Assembly: GCA_030145435.1 (NCBI GenBank) | Contig: JAQYVQ010000647.1 | Location: 1-26,188 of the forward strand | Length of the DNA stretch: 26,188 nt | Reading direction: 5' to 3' | Source of the DNA: Syntrophobacteria bacterium | GTDB taxonomy: Bacteria; Desulfobacterota; DSWW01 | Shown here: positions 1 through 8,020 of the stretch, piece after piece | Layout of the letters: the number at the start of each line of letters is the position of its first letter | Numbering within the stretch: the stretch's first letter is position 1 | The notes under the pieces: model-generated | What the model saw: only the letters and a program-made list of their open reading frames with translations | Database searches by the model: none | Told to the model about the DNA's origin: nothing | Made by a program: the position numbers and the translations under genes

Positions 1-789
1 TTCGAGATTACCGAAGAGATGCTCAGGTACTTCATCCTCCAGGCACATCAGCGGAGCACGCTGGCGCGGCCTCGGATGATCATCTGTGTCCCCTTCGGGG
101 CCACGGATGTCGAACGGCGGGCCCTCCGGGAATCCGCCCTCTCGGCCGGGGCGCGCGAGGTCTATCTGATCGAGGAACCGCTGGCGGCGGCGATAGGCGC
201 AGGCCTGCCGATTTCCGAACCGGGGGGGAACCTCGTCCTGGATATCGGGGGCGGCACCACGGAGGTGGCCGTCATCTCTTTGTCCGGGATCGTGGACACC
301 CACTGTGTGCAGGCAGCGGGCGACACGTTCAACGAGGCGATCCTGCAGTACGTGAAACGGAAGTACAACCTGTTCATCGGAGAAAACACGGCCGAACTCG
401 TAAAGATAAGGCTTGCTTCAGCGTGGCATATGGACGAATCCAAGGTCATGGAGGTCAAGGGGCGTGATTTGATCATGGGTCTGCCACGTCGGGTCCTCTT
501 GCGCTCGGGCGAAGTGCGCGAGGCGATCCAGGAGACCCTGAACGAGATCGTCGATGCCGTCAAGGTCATGCTGGAAAGAACCCCGCCTGAACTGACGGTG
601 GACATCATGGATCGGGGAATCACCCTCACCGGTGGAGGCGCCTTGCTGTCCCAGTTGGACATCCTCCTGCACAACGAGACGGGGTTGCCCGTTCATATCG
701 CCAAAGACCCTGTTGCCTGCGTGGCTCTTGGCTCCGGAAAGGCGCTGCAAGAACTTTCCCTGCTGAGGAAGGTGGCGGTGGAAGGTTGA
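1..789 (+). CDS. mreB: Rod shape-determining protein MreB (5' truncated by window)
   Basis: MreB is the bacterial actin homologue that polymerises under the inner membrane and directs the lateral-wall synthesis complex. The reading frame is open from base 1, so the gene starts upstream of the window; the visible part is the C-terminal 262 residues. Visible family motifs are the actin-fold stretch IICVPFGATDVERRA, the EEPLAAAIGAGLP segment, the second phosphate-binding loop LDIGGGTTEVAVISL and the adenosine motif LTGGGALL near the end. It is the first gene of mreB-mreC-mreD-mrdA-rodA. A gap of about 155 bases separates it from mreC and holds no convincing gene, only a 12-bp perfect palindrome at 842-853. 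Identification is secure; only the start is missing. Confidence 0.97.
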   Translation, partial: FEITEEMLRYFILQAHQRSTLARPRMIICVPFGATDVERRALRESALSAGAREVYLIEEPLAAAIGAGLPISEPGGNLVLDIGGGTTEVAVISLSGIVDTHCVQAAGDTFNEAILQYVKRKYNLFIGENTAELVKIRLASAWHMDESKVMEVKGRDLIMGLPRRVLLRSGEVREAIQETLNEIVDAVKVMLERTPPELTVDIMDRGITLTGGGALLSQLDILLHNETGLPVHIAKDPVACVALGSGKALQELSLLRKVAVEG

Positions 790-944
790 GACAATAGCCG
801 GGCAGTCTTTCTCCAAGCGGCCGAATATGGCCCGAAGCCTGTCCCCGCGGGGAATGAGATGCGAAAAGGTGAAGTTATTTCTGCGCGAGCCCCAAGGGTG
901 CGAGGCAGGGCATCGAGCAACGAGAACAACCCTGCTACTGACGG

Positions 945-1799
945 ATGATGGGGAAGGTCTTCACATTACTCGAAAGGCATTGGTACTCGGCCCTCTTCCT
1001 GGTACTGTTGGGCGGTGCGGTTGCCATGCTGTTTTCGCGGGCGGAGAAGCAGCCCGAGTCGCATTCCCTCCAAAGGGGCCTCCTGGAACTCTCCGGACCT
1101 TTTCAAAAAGGCATGACCAAGGGCGTCGGCTTCTTCGAAGGCCTCTGGCAGCGGTATGTGTATCTCGTCGAGCTCGAGGACGAGAACCGGCTGTTGCTCG
1201 AACTCATCGAGGAGATGAAGCGGGAGAGGATCCAGCTGCTGGAATTCCAGGGGGAAAACGATCGTCTCCGGTCGCTGCTGGGTTTCAAACAGGACTTCCA
1301 GAAGCCCCTGCTTCCCGCTGAGATTATCGCGAAAGACCTGAGTGGATGGTTTCAAACCGCTGTCATCGACCGGGGGACGAGGGACGGCATCGAAGAAGGC
1401 ATGGCCGTCGTCTCCGTACAGGGCATCGTGGGTCAGGTCATGGAAAGCTCCAGAGGCTTCTCCCGTGTGCTGTTGATCACAGACCCGAACAACGCAGTGG
1501 CAGGGCTGATTCAGCGGTCGCGGGCGCGGGGCATCGTCGTGGGCAACGGGCATCAATTGTGTCGTCTCAAGTACCTGCACCGGTCTGAGGACGTGAAGAC
1601 GGGCGACCTCGTTCTCGCGTCGGGTCTGGACGGGGTCTATCCCAAAGGCGTGCTCATCGGAACGATCCTCAAGGCGGAGACAAAGGACCCCGAGCTCTTC
1701 CAGCGGGTCGCCATCAAGCCATCGGTGGACTTTCGCAGGCTCGAAGAGGTCGTGGTCCTCTGCGAGAAGCGAGACCTGGAGGAAACGGTTCGGCCATGA
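945..1799 (+). CDS. mreC: Rod shape-determining protein MreC
   Basis: MreC is the periplasmic, membrane-anchored scaffold of the elongasome that links MreB/MreD to PBP2. The 284-residue product has a short cytoplasmic N-terminus, one transmembrane segment (about residues 13-31), a coiled coil (about 65-105, rich in E/L/R) and the beta-rich MreC core. That core includes AVIDRGTRDGIEEGMAVV, GIVGQVMESS, VLLITDPNNAVAG and the C-terminal GLDGVYPKGVLIGTI, all typical of the family. Two adjacent ATG codons (945, 948) could start it and neither has a strong ribosome binding site. It overlaps mreD by ATGA. Length is normal for the family. Confidence 0.95.
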   Translation: MMGKVFTLLERHWYSALFLVLLGGAVAMLFSRAEKQPESHSLQRGLLELSGPFQKGMTKGVGFFEGLWQRYVYLVELEDENRLLLELIEEMKRERIQLLEFQGENDRLRSLLGFKQDFQKPLLPAEIIAKDLSGWFQTAVIDRGTRDGIEEGMAVVSVQGIVGQVMESSRGFSRVLLITDPNNAVAGLIQRSRARGIVVGNGHQLCRLKYLHRSEDVKTGDLVLASGLDGVYPKGVLIGTILKAETKDPELFQRVAIKPSVDFRRLEEVVVLCEKRDLEETVRP

Positions 1800-2314
1800 G
1801 CTATGTGATTGTCCTCCTTCTTGGTGTGGTGGCGGCTCTCCTGCAGAGCACGTTGCTTCGAGCCCTGTTCCCCCAGAGCTTCGTCCCGGATATCCTCCTG
1901 CTGCTCGTTCTCTACGGAAGTCTTCTGTTTCCCTTTGGGAAGGGCCTCCTTCTCTCCTTCGCGCTGGGCCTGCTCTCCGATCTGTTCTCCGGGGCGCCTG
2001 AAGGCCTGAACGCCCTGTTCTCGATCACCCTCTTCGTGATGAGCAAGTCAATCCAGGCGCGCGTGTTCATGAAGGGATTCCGGGCGATATGGGGCCTTAC
2101 GATTCTGGCCTTCGTCCTCAAGGTCCCCTATTACGCCCTGTTGTCCGTCCTGTTCGGACTCCACTTTCCCACAGCCGCAGATGGGGTGCTCATCTGGGTG
2201 GGCGAGTTCGTTTCCAGCCTTTTCCTGATGCCCGTGCTCTTCTATGTGGTCTCGAAGGCCCTCGGGCTTCAGGGAGGATGGTTCCTCGAGCACCAGGGGT
2301 CGAGTCCCGCATGA
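1796..2314 (+). CDS. mreD: Rod shape-determining protein MreD
   Basis: MreD is a small polytopic inner-membrane protein of the elongasome. The 172-residue product is almost entirely hydrophobic with about five predicted transmembrane segments, and contains FVPDILLLLVLYGSLLFPFGKG and LGLLSDLFSGAPEGLNAL. The second matches the characteristic GLxxDxxSGxxxGxNAL region of MreD. Its ATG overlaps the mreC stop (ATGA), and its own stop overlaps the mrdA start in the same way, so the three are probably translationally coupled. Confidence 0.93.
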   Translation: MSYVIVLLLGVVAALLQSTLLRALFPQSFVPDILLLLVLYGSLLFPFGKGLLLSFALGLLSDLFSGAPEGLNALFSITLFVMSKSIQARVFMKGFRAIWGLTILAFVLKVPYYALLSVLFGLHFPTAADGVLIWVGEFVSSLFLMPVLFYVVSKALGLQGGWFLEHQGSSPA

Positions 2315-4173
2315 AACGACTCAGCAACAACCCCACGATGGACCACCGACGCTCTTTTCTGGCTTGCAGCTTCTGTTTCGTCGCCGCCTTTGCGATCCTC
2401 CTGGTCCGCCTCGCGTACTTTCAACTATGGAGCGGGGAAGCCTTCCGGAATCTCTCGGAGAACAACCGAATCCGAGTCACCGAGATCCACGCACCCCGCG
2501 GCAGGATTCTGGACGCGAACCACGAGATCCTCGTGGACAATCGCCCCTGCTTCGATGTGACGGTGATCCCGGAGGAGGTGCAGGACTACACATCCCTGGG
2601 TGAGACGTTGGCACGCCTCTCCCCCCTGCCTCCCGAGGTTCTCAATGAGAAACTTGCAGCGATCCGGAAGGGTGTCCCGTTTCGTTCCTACGTTCTTTGG
2701 AAGGACGCATCCTGGGACACGGTAGCGTACCTGGAGGCGAACCGTCTTCGCATCCCCGGTGTGATGATTCAGGTCACGCAGGCACGAGACTACCTCGTGC
2801 AAGGTCTTTTCGCGCACTCGATCGGGTACATGGGAGAGATCAGCCCGAAGGAGCTCAAACGGGCCCACAGGCGCGAGTATCGAATTGGCGATTGGATCGG
2901 CAAGGTCGGGATCGAGAAGGTTTGGGAAGAGCAACTGCGGGGGAAAAAGGGCGGGCTGCAGGTGGAGGCGGATGCGCGGGGTCGACAGATCTCGCTCGTC
3001 AAGAGAAAAGAGCCGACCCCTGGGAAGAACCTGGTCCTCAGCCTTGAACGGAGGCTCCAGCAGAGGGCCCGGCAAGCCTTTGGGGACGCAACGGGAGTGG
3101 CCATCGCCGCAGACCCAAGGGACGGACGGGTGTTGTGTTACCTGAACCTTCCTTCCTATGACCCGAACAGCTTCGTGGGAGGCATATCAAGGGATGAATG
3201 GGACTCCATCCGTATGAACCCTTTGTACCCTCTCACGAACAGGGGGATCCAGGGGCTCTATCCCCCCGGCAGTATTTTCAAGATCGTTCTCGCAATCGCC
3301 GCCCTGGAAGAGGGGATCATCACTCCCCAGGAGAAGCTATTCTGCAGCGGCAGGTATCGTCTCGGCACCCGTGACTTTCGATGTTGGAGGAAGGCCGGGC
3401 ACGGTTCGATGGACCTGCATCAGGCGATCGTCCAGTCCTGCGACGTCTATTTCTACCAGTTGGGGCAACGTCTCGGTATCGAGCGCATTCAGTCGTATGC
3501 GAAGCGGTTCGGCCTAGGGCAGATAACGGGGATCGGGCTGGATGGGGAGAAATCGGGTCTGGTTCCCTCCCCGGAGTGGAAACGAAAACGTTTCGGAGAA
3601 CCCTGGTACGAAGGAGAAACTCTCATCGTCTCGATCGGTCAGGGGGCCCTGCTGGTCACTCCGATCCAGGTTGTCAGTTTGCTCTCGGCCGTGACGAACG
3701 GGGGCACCCTGTTCGCGCCGAGGCTCGTCGAGAAGGTCGAATCCACGGACGGCAAGGTGTTCGTCGAGAGCTCTTCCGCACGCGGCGCCCCCGTCAACTT
3801 TTCCAGCCGCACGGCCACGATCGTCCAAGAGGCGCTCCGCGACGTGGTGGCCTCGGAAAAGGGAACCGGGAAGAGGGCAAGGATGGAAGGTGTGGCGGTG
3901 GCCGGCAAGACCGGAACGGCACAGGTCGTCCGCATGGACGACCAGAGGACTCCGGGGGATGAAATCCCGCTGAAAGAGAGGGACCACGCATGGTTTGCAT
4001 GCTATGCGCCCGCAGAGTCCCCCGAAATCGTCGTCGTCGTGCTGGTGGAGCACGGGGGGCACGGCGGAGAGACTGCGGCGCCCATCGCCCGGGAGATCCT
4101 GGAAGAGTATTTTCGTTCGGACCAGCCGGACGAGACCCTTTCCGCATCCCCTGCTTCGGAAGTGGACGGTTGA
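2311..4173 (+). CDS. mrdA: Penicillin-binding protein 2, elongation transpeptidase
   Basis: PBP2 is the class B transpeptidase that cross-links peptidoglycan during cylinder elongation, working with the RodA glycosyltransferase. The start at 2311 gives 620 residues and an ATGA overlap with mreD. An N-terminal membrane anchor lies at about residues 17-40, followed by the pedestal domain (RGRILDANHEILVDN; IGYMGEISPKEL; IGKVGIEKVWEEQLRG) and the transpeptidase domain. Active-site motifs are visible: SIFK at residues 321-324 (catalytic Ser321), SCD at 376-378 (the SxD form usual in PBP2) and KTG at 533-535. The in-frame opening continues upstream to 2089, but that part lies inside mreD in another frame and does not look like PBP2. 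Confidence 0.96.
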   Translation: MKRLSNNPTMDHRRSFLACSFCFVAAFAILLVRLAYFQLWSGEAFRNLSENNRIRVTEIHAPRGRILDANHEILVDNRPCFDVTVIPEEVQDYTSLGETLARLSPLPPEVLNEKLAAIRKGVPFRSYVLWKDASWDTVAYLEANRLRIPGVMIQVTQARDYLVQGLFAHSIGYMGEISPKELKRAHRREYRIGDWIGKVGIEKVWEEQLRGKKGGLQVEADARGRQISLVKRKEPTPGKNLVLSLERRLQQRARQAFGDATGVAIAADPRDGRVLCYLNLPSYDPNSFVGGISRDEWDSIRMNPLYPLTNRGIQGLYPPGSIFKIVLAIAALEEGIITPQEKLFCSGRYRLGTRDFRCWRKAGHGSMDLHQAIVQSCDVYFYQLGQRLGIERIQSYAKRFGLGQITGIGLDGEKSGLVPSPEWKRKRFGEPWYEGETLIVSIGQGALLVTPIQVVSLLSAVTNGGTLFAPRLVEKVESTDGKVFVESSSARGAPVNFSSRTATIVQEALRDVVASEKGTGKRARMEGVAVAGKTGTAQVVRMDDQRTPGDEIPLKERDHAWFACYAPAESPEIVVVVLVEHGGHGGETAAPIAREILEEYFRSDQPDETLSASPASEVDG

Positions 4174-4179
4174 AGGACC

Positions 4180-5286
4180 ATGGAAAAGCTCAAGACAAGC
4201 CGTTTCACCTCGTTTGACATCTCCCTCGTGGCCGCACTGTTTGCGATCGGCCTCCTCGGCATCCTCACCCTCTACAGCGCCATGCAGGGGAGCGCCCCGG
4301 GGAGCAGCATGCCACCGCACCAGAAACAGCTCATCTGGTGGGGCCTGGGATTGATGGGCATACTCATCGTCATCCTGATCGACTACCGCCATATGGAACA
4401 CTACGCTTACGCGATCTATGCCTGTTCCCTCTTGCTTCTCGTGTACGTCCTGGTCATGGGACGCTCCATCTCCGGAGCGAAACGCTGGATCGAACTCGGA
4501 CCGCTCTCGTTCCAGCCGTCCGAGCTGATCAAGATCACCATGACCCTGGCGCTCGCCAAGTACTTCCATCATCGTGCAAAGCAGGGTCGGTACAACCTCT
4601 TCGAGTTGGTCGTTCCCTTCCTGATCTTCCTCGTGCCCTTTGTCCTCGTCCTCCTCGAACCGGACCTGGGAACCGCCATCGTTCTTCTTCTGGTCTTCTT
4701 CTCCATCGTCCTGTTCTTCGGCCTTAGCCAGGGCTCCATCATCGTTCTCGCCATCGGGGGCCTGGCGAGCCTTCCCCTGGGCTGGTTCAACCTGAAGGAC
4801 TACCAGAAAGAGCGGGTCATGACCTTCCTCAACCCGGCCGAAGACCCCCTGGGGCGGGGATACCACATCATTCAATCGAAGATCGCCATCGGGTCCGGTG
4901 GGTTCTGGGGAAAGGGGTTTCTTCACGGAACGCAGACGCGGCTCCGCTTCCTGCCGGAGCAGCACACGGACTTCATCTTCTCCGCTTTCGCGGAGCAGTG
5001 GGGATTCTTGGGGTGTTTTCTCCTGCTGGCCGGCTATTTACTGGTGATCTTCTGGGCCTTCAACATCAGCAGCCGCGCCAAGAACACGTTCGGCATGGTC
5101 GTAGCCCTGGGCATCACCTTCTTGTTCTTCTGGCATGTCATCATCAACATCGGAATGTGCCTGGGCCTGCTTCCGGTCGTCGGGATCCCCCTGCCCCTGT
5201 TCAGCTACGGGGGCTCGTTCCTCCTGGTGATGCTCCTGGGGGTCGGGCTGCTCCTGAATATCTACATACGACGGTTCATCTTCTAG
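4180..5286 (+). CDS. rodA: Peptidoglycan glycosyltransferase RodA (SEDS family)
   Basis: RodA polymerises lipid II into glycan strands for lateral wall growth as the partner of PBP2. The 368-residue product has about ten hydrophobic segments and SEDS hallmarks: SGAKRWIELGPLSFQPSELIKI, LLEPDLGTAIVLL, QSKIAIGSGGFWGKGF, FLPEQHTDFIFSAFAEQWGFLG and the C-terminal LPLFSYGGSFLL. The start is six bases after the mrdA stop with a GAAGGA-like ribosome binding site. It is the last gene of the mre operon, ending at a hairpin shared with the convergent trxA. Confidence 0.96.
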   Translation: MEKLKTSRFTSFDISLVAALFAIGLLGILTLYSAMQGSAPGSSMPPHQKQLIWWGLGLMGILIVILIDYRHMEHYAYAIYACSLLLLVYVLVMGRSISGAKRWIELGPLSFQPSELIKITMTLALAKYFHHRAKQGRYNLFELVVPFLIFLVPFVLVLLEPDLGTAIVLLLVFFSIVLFFGLSQGSIIVLAIGGLASLPLGWFNLKDYQKERVMTFLNPAEDPLGRGYHIIQSKIAIGSGGFWGKGFLHGTQTRLRFLPEQHTDFIFSAFAEQWGFLGCFLLLAGYLLVIFWAFNISSRAKNTFGMVVALGITFLFFWHVIINIGMCLGLLPVVGIPLPLFSYGGSFLLVMLLGVGLLLNIYIRRFIF

Positions 5287-5288
5287 GC

Positions 5289-5308
5289 TGGGTCCTCCTC
5301 AGGATCCA
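5289..5308. terminator. Stem-loop between convergent rodA and trxA
   Basis: An 8-bp stem (TGGGTCCT at 5289-5296 against AGGATCCA at 5301-5308, one G-U pair) with a 4-nt loop lies immediately after the rodA stop and overlaps the trxA stop codon. Its position between convergent genes suggests a bidirectional terminator. On the plus strand it is followed by AAAAGCC rather than a long T-tract, so efficiency is uncertain. Confidence 0.5.
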
Positions 5309-5631
5309 AAAGCCTTTTCGAGCAGGTTCACCACTTGCGCCTTGGGGACGGCACCGATGATCTGGTCGACGAGTTCACCGTTCTTGAAGAGCAACAGCGC
5401 CGGAATTCCCCGAACGCCGTACCGGGCCGGCGTGTTGACGTTATCGTCCACGTTCATCTTGGCCACTCTTGCCCGATCCTTGTACTCTTCGGCAATCTCC
5501 TCTACGATTGGACCTATGATCCGGCAAGGCCCACACCAGGCAGCCCAGAAATCCACCAGGGCCGGCAAGGGGCACTCCAGGATTTCTTGCTCGAAGTTGG
5601 CATCCGTGACTTCCGATACGTGTTCCGACAT
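5299..5631 (-). CDS. trxA: Thioredoxin
   Basis: This is a small cytosolic dithiol-disulfide oxidoreductase. The 110-residue product carries the complete active site FWAAWCGPC and the cis-proline loop VRGIPALLLFKNGE, with the usual thioredoxin length. The start at 5631 (MSEHVSEV) is chosen because GGAG lies six bases upstream; the longer opening from 5670 adds 13 residues that lack family resemblance. It is convergent with rodA and divergent from gmhA, and has its own promoter at 5680-5708. It is a single-gene unit. Confidence 0.96.
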   Translation of the reverse strand: MSEHVSEVTDANFEQEILECPLPALVDFWAAWCGPCRIIGPIVEEIAEEYKDRARVAKMNVDDNVNTPARYGVRGIPALLLFKNGELVDQIIGAVPKAQVVNLLEKAFGS

Positions 5632-5679
5632 GGGTTCTCCTTTTTTCTCCCTGTTGCCTGGCCGCGTCACATGGTGGCC

Positions 5680-5708
5680 ATTTAAGGAAAAGGACCCGGA
5701 ATTGTCAA
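5680..5708 (-). promoter_or_regulatory. Sigma-70-type promoter for trxA
   Basis: Reading the minus strand, a perfect -35 TTGACA (5703-5708) is followed by a 17-bp spacer and a -10 TTAAAT (5680-5685, 4 of 6 consensus). It lies about 50 bp upstream of the trxA start. Strength is inferred from consensus only. Confidence 0.65.
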
Positions 5709-5784
5709 TGCGAAAAGCGAGTTTCTTGCACGAACGTCAGGGCCTCCCCCTGTGAAAGGGTTTGTGACGGAAAGGGACCGATCC

Positions 5785-6423
5785 ATGGCAAAAAGAGACC
5801 CGGAGAGCATCCGGAGAATTCAAGCGAGCGTTCAGGAGTCGCTCGAGACCCAGGAGAGGTTCTTTGCCGAGCACCTGGACACGCTGACCGAGGCCTTTGA
5901 GGAGGTCGTCCGCGTTCTTCGGAAAGGGGGAAAGCTGTTGATCATCGGCAACGGGGGAAGTGCAGCGGACGCACAACACCTGGCGGCCGAATTCGTGAAC
6001 CGCTATCGGGTGGATCGCCCTGCCCTGCCCGCGATCGCCCTGACGACCGACACCTCCACCTTGACATCCATCGGAAACGATTCAGACTTCCGCTACGTGT
6101 TCTCGCGCCAGATCGAAGCGCTGGGAAAGAGCGAAGACCTCCTTCTGGCCATCACCACGAGCGGAAACTCTGAAAACGTGCTGGAAGGGCTCCGACAGGC
6201 AAAGGCGATGGGGATCCGAACGCTGGCCCTGGCCGGGGGCGGCGGTGGACGTGCAAGGGAGCTGGCGGATTTCACGATTTGTGTGTCCGTCTCCGACCAG
6301 ACGCCCCGCATACAGGAAACCCTTCTCCTCGTGGAGCATCTTCTGTGTGAATGGATCGAGTGGGCCCTCTTCCCATCCCTGAACGAACCCAATCCGGGAG
6401 AAGACGACGAGAGCAAGATATGA
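5785..6423 (+). CDS. gmhA: Sedoheptulose-7-phosphate isomerase, SIS domain (GmhA)
   Basis: GmhA converts sedoheptulose 7-phosphate to D-glycero-D-manno-heptose 7-phosphate, the first step of ADP-heptose synthesis for the LPS inner core. The 212-residue product is a single SIS domain with the phosphate-binding GNGGSAADAQHLAAEFVNRY, AITTSGNSENVLEGLRQAKAMG and the C-terminal helix RIQETLLLVEHLLCEWIE that supplies the catalytic His. The start at 5785 has AAAGGG eight bases upstream; a GTG at 5752 would add 11 residues. Its stop overlaps the next gene (ATGA). Other SIS-domain isomerases are possible but the match to GmhA is good throughout. Confidence 0.9.
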   Translation: MAKRDPESIRRIQASVQESLETQERFFAEHLDTLTEAFEEVVRVLRKGGKLLIIGNGGSAADAQHLAAEFVNRYRVDRPALPAIALTTDTSTLTSIGNDSDFRYVFSRQIEALGKSEDLLLAITTSGNSENVLEGLRQAKAMGIRTLALAGGGGGRARELADFTICVSVSDQTPRIQETLLLVEHLLCEWIEWALFPSLNEPNPGEDDESKI

Positions 6424-7388
6424 GCAAGAAGAAACCTGACCCGTCAGAGCTACGGACCCTTTCGGTGAAGGACCGCTTCTCCAAGGTATCGGTGGAGGAC
6501 TTCGCCTCTCCCCTGACATCGGGCATGCAAGTTCGGGATTTCCTGGATGCCTTGCCCGGGCTTCTGGCCGGCCGGGACCTCCGGGAAGTGGCCGAGCGGA
6601 TCGCAAAGGCAGCGAGGGAACAGAAGCCGATCATCGTGGGGATGGGCGCGCACGTCATCAAGGTCGGACTCGCCCCGGTGCTGGTTTCCTGGATGGAAAG
6701 GGGAATCATCACGGGACTCGTCATGAACGGGGCCGGGGTTATCCACGACGCGGAAATCGCCCTCTGGGGCAAGACATCCGAGGATGTGGGCCCGGCCCTG
6801 GACGAAGGGATGTTCGGCGTGGCCGAAGAGACCGCCGGGCTGATCAACCAGGCCCTTTCCGAGGGGAGCAAGGAGGGTAAGGGGTTCGGCGAGGCCGTGG
6901 CGCAGCGTCTCGCCGAGAGCGATCCCCCTTACGCGGACCTGAGCCTTCTCTGTCAGGCACACCGAAGAGGCCTGCCGGTTACGGTCCATGTGGCGATCGG
7001 GACCGATATCATCCACATGCATCCCCTCGCAGACGGAGCTGCCATCGGGGAGGCATCCCTCCGGGATTTTCATCGGCTCGCCTCGCAAATTGCACGCCTG
7101 GAGGGGGGCGCATACCTGAATGTCGGATCGGCGGTCGTGCTGCCCGAGGTCTTCATGAAGGCCCTGAACCTGGCCCGCAATCAGGGGAACAGGATCGAGG
7201 AGTTCACCACGGTCGACATGGACTTCATCAAGCATTACCGCCCTTCGGTCAACGTCGTCGACAGGCCTGTGCGGATGGGGGGACGAGGCTATCAGTTGAT
7301 CGGGCACCATGAGCTGAACCTGCCCCTCCTCGCGGTGGCCGTGCTGGAAAGGCTTGCCGCCCGTCCCGAAGAGTCCGAACAGGCATGA
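6420..7388 (+). CDS. Deoxyhypusine-synthase-like conserved protein, function unknown
   Basis: The 322-residue protein is a conserved type without an established role that I can name. The order of segments resembles the deoxyhypusine synthase fold: PIIVGMGAHVIKVGLAPVLVSWMERG (Rossmann-like beta-alpha with glycines), TGLVMNGAGVIHDAEIAL in place of VTTAGGxEED, HRRGLPVTVHVAIGTDIIHMHP in place of the IPVFSPALTDGSLGD region, ARLEGGAYLNVGSAVVLPEVF in place of the GGGxxKH strand, and a C-terminal HYRPSVNVVDRP. The lysine that forms the covalent intermediate in true deoxyhypusine synthase (in a WGK motif) is not seen. It sits between gmhA and a DNA glycosylase with ATGA overlaps at both ends. Fold assignment is inference from motif order; the reaction is unknown. 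Confidence 0.6.
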   Translation: MSKKKPDPSELRTLSVKDRFSKVSVEDFASPLTSGMQVRDFLDALPGLLAGRDLREVAERIAKAAREQKPIIVGMGAHVIKVGLAPVLVSWMERGIITGLVMNGAGVIHDAEIALWGKTSEDVGPALDEGMFGVAEETAGLINQALSEGSKEGKGFGEAVAQRLAESDPPYADLSLLCQAHRRGLPVTVHVAIGTDIIHMHPLADGAAIGEASLRDFHRLASQIARLEGGAYLNVGSAVVLPEVFMKALNLARNQGNRIEEFTTVDMDFIKHYRPSVNVVDRPVRMGGRGYQLIGHHELNLPLLAVAVLERLAARPEESEQA

Positions 7389-8020
7389 ACGACAAGCTGC
7401 TCGACATCTACCGGATCCTCTTCGATCACTACGGGCCAAGGGAATGGTGGCCTGCAGAGACCCCCTTCGAGGTCCTAGTCGGCGCCATCCTGACCCAGAA
7501 CACGGCCTGGAGAAACGTGGAGAAGGCGATCGCAAACCTGAAACAACTCGGACCGCTGACACCCGAGGCCCTCTTCCACCTCCCGGAGGAGACGCTCGCC
7601 GAAGCGATCCGGCCTTCCGGGTATTACCGACGGAAAGGGAAGAGGCTTCGAAATTTTCTCGGCATGCTCTCCGACCGGTTCGAGTGCCGGATCGAAGCAT
7701 TGTTCGACCTGCCCACGGAGACCCTCAGGGAGGAATTGCTCGCCCTCTCCGGGATCGGCCCGGAGACAGCGGACAGCATCCTCTTGTATGCAGCCGGGCG
7801 ACCCGTCTTCGTGATCGACACGTACACCATACGCATTCTGTCACGGCACGAATTGCTTCCGGAGGAGACTTCCTATGCCGAGGCCCAGCAGTGGGTCACG
7901 GATCACCTGCCGGAGGACGTACAACTCTTCAATGAGTTCCACGCGCTCCTGGTGAACGTGGGAAAGGATTTCTGCCGCCCCCGACCCAAATGTCCGGGCT
8001 GTCCCCTGGAGGGGTTCTGA
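7385..8020 (+). CDS. Endonuclease III/MagIII-like HhH-GPD DNA glycosylase, ends at 4th Fe-S Cys position
   Basis: This is a 211-residue base-excision repair glycosylase of the HhH-GPD superfamily. Visible are VGAILTQNTAWRNVEKAI (family N-terminal helix motif), the helix-hairpin-helix LSGIGPETAD (about residues 121-130) and the catalytic aspartate in VIDTYT (Asp145). Glu127 occupies the position of the lyase lysine of endonuclease III, so a monofunctional glycosylase, as in the MagIII group, is more likely than a bifunctional enzyme. The C-terminus has three cysteines with the Fe-S loop spacing C197-x5-C203-x2-C206-x5, and then the stop TGA falls exactly where the fourth cysteine is expected. 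The TGA overlaps the start of the next gene (TGATG). Substrate cannot be told. Confidence 0.85.
   Translation: MNDKLLDIYRILFDHYGPREWWPAETPFEVLVGAILTQNTAWRNVEKAIANLKQLGPLTPEALFHLPEETLAEAIRPSGYYRRKGKRLRNFLGMLSDRFECRIEALFDLPTETLREELLALSGIGPETADSILLYAAGRPVFVIDTYTIRILSRHELLPEETSYAEAQQWVTDHLPEDVQLFNEFHALLVNVGKDFCRPRPKCPGCPLEGF

Noticed and set aside
827..1321. 164-residue open frame overlapping the start of mreC
   Set aside because: Out of frame with mreC, low complexity, and no ribosome binding site or family resemblance.
2089..2310. In-frame N-terminal extension of the PBP2 gene
   Set aside because: The 74 extra residues lie inside mreD in another frame and have no PBP2-like sequence; the start at 2311 gives the usual ATGA overlap and a normal membrane anchor.
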